A DNA stretch of 63,161 nucleotides from Bacteroidales bacterium (GTDB lineage: Bacteria > Bacteroidota > Bacteroidia > Bacteroidales > UBA7960). Where the stretch lies: assembly GCA_003560165.1 (NCBI GenBank), contig PWJC01000052.1:1-63161 (forward strand), written 5' to 3'. The notes below the pieces were generated by a model that worked only from the letters and a program-made list of their open reading frames with translations, was not told the DNA's origin and searched no databases. Below, piece by piece: positions 63,024-63,161 of the stretch (positions are counted from its first letter, which is position 1; every line of letters begins with the position of its first letter). The position numbers were made by a program, and so were the translations under genes.

Positions 63024-63161
63024 GGTTTAAAGGTTTAAAAGTTTAAAGGTTTAAAAGTTTAAGTACCGGATAATCAGCCTTTAAACTCTTCAACTCTTCA
63101 ACTCTTCAACTCTTCAACTCTTCAACTCTTCAACTCTTCAACTCTTCAACTCTTCAACTCT
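63024..63161 (-). repeat. Modular repeat R7 (B module, with inverted part, cut by window edge)
   Basis: Units GTTTAAAG/GTTTAAAA (63024-63062), a spacer, then CTTTAAAC and about ten units TCTTCAAC (63079-63161). The two parts are inverted relative to each other, so CTTTAAAC can pair with GTTTAAAG. The second part has the same orientation as B in R4-R6, which predicts a C-D end and a minus-strand gene stop to the right of the window. Confidence 0.85.

Overview
The window (63,161 bases, GC-rich) comes from a member of the Bacteroidota, most likely a Bacteroidales-type anaerobe. The evidence is a type IX secretion/gliding block (PorU, a PorP/SprF protein, GldJ next to murF), the exbB-exbD-tonB-folC order, a lipoprotein TamA variant (TamL type), DUF4831, DUF4168 and DUF4922 proteins, the long NagB form, and promoter boxes of the Bacteroidota type (TAnnTTTG, sometimes with TTTG upstream). 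A 2-oxoacid:ferredoxin oxidoreductase fits anaerobic or microaerobic life. No rRNA, tRNA, CRISPR array, transposase or prophage gene was seen. Species was not determined.

Layout. 0-8 kb: porU (minus), then PorP/SprF, gldJ and murF (plus). 8.2-13.4 kb: a plus-strand operon of a sodium:solute symporter, a class III CoA-transferase and a two-gene ferredoxin-dependent 2-oxoacid oxidoreductase with a fused beta-gamma subunit. 13.4-15.3 kb: a transglutaminase-like protein and a nucleoside phosphorylase (minus). 15.4-21 kb: cinA, fbp, mfd (plus). 21-22.4 kb: glmM (minus). 22.5-28.8 kb: TamL-like Omp85 protein, RecD-like helicase, GH13 enzyme, DUF4168 protein (plus). 28.8-32.1 kb: exbB-exbD-tonB-folC (minus). 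32.3-41 kb: gap, a YrbL-like kinase, pepE, a DUF4831 lipoprotein, an SDR, a GNAT-nitrilase fusion, a small membrane protein, a large unknown exported protein. 41-46.7 kb: tsaC, kdsA, an M23 peptidase, a Yip1-like protein, xerD, hemW.

46.7-62.9 kb is almost all minus strand and reads as a cell-wall sugar salvage and remodelling cluster. In transcription order it holds a golvesin-domain amidase-like protein, a family 2 glycosyltransferase, DUF4922 (a GalT/Ap4A-phosphorylase-like HIT protein), a tandem GNAT, a SpoIID-domain protein without signal peptide, an AmpG-like MFS permease with a large periplasmic insert, NamZ (DUF1343), a NagB-PIG-L fusion and HemW. One metallophosphoesterase/beta-propeller lipoprotein gene lies antisense inside it. 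A working model is: outer enzymes and NamZ release amino sugars and muropeptides, the permease imports them, and cytosolic NagB-PIG-L and its neighbours process them.

The most unusual signal is a family of modular intergenic repeats (R1-R7). Each is built from tandem 7-base units (types A, C, D) and 8-base units (type B) in a fixed order with conserved junctions. In the four clear copies between same-strand genes (36.0, 54.5, 56.1, 57.2 kb) the element starts at the stop codon of the upstream gene, always with the same polarity, and fills most of the gap to the next start. Read in the gene's sense direction, modules D, C and B carry a stop codon in almost every unit. Because 7 and 8 are not multiples of 3, these stops fall in all three frames. 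The opposite strand is free of stops. This directional design is the best candidate here for an undescribed system.
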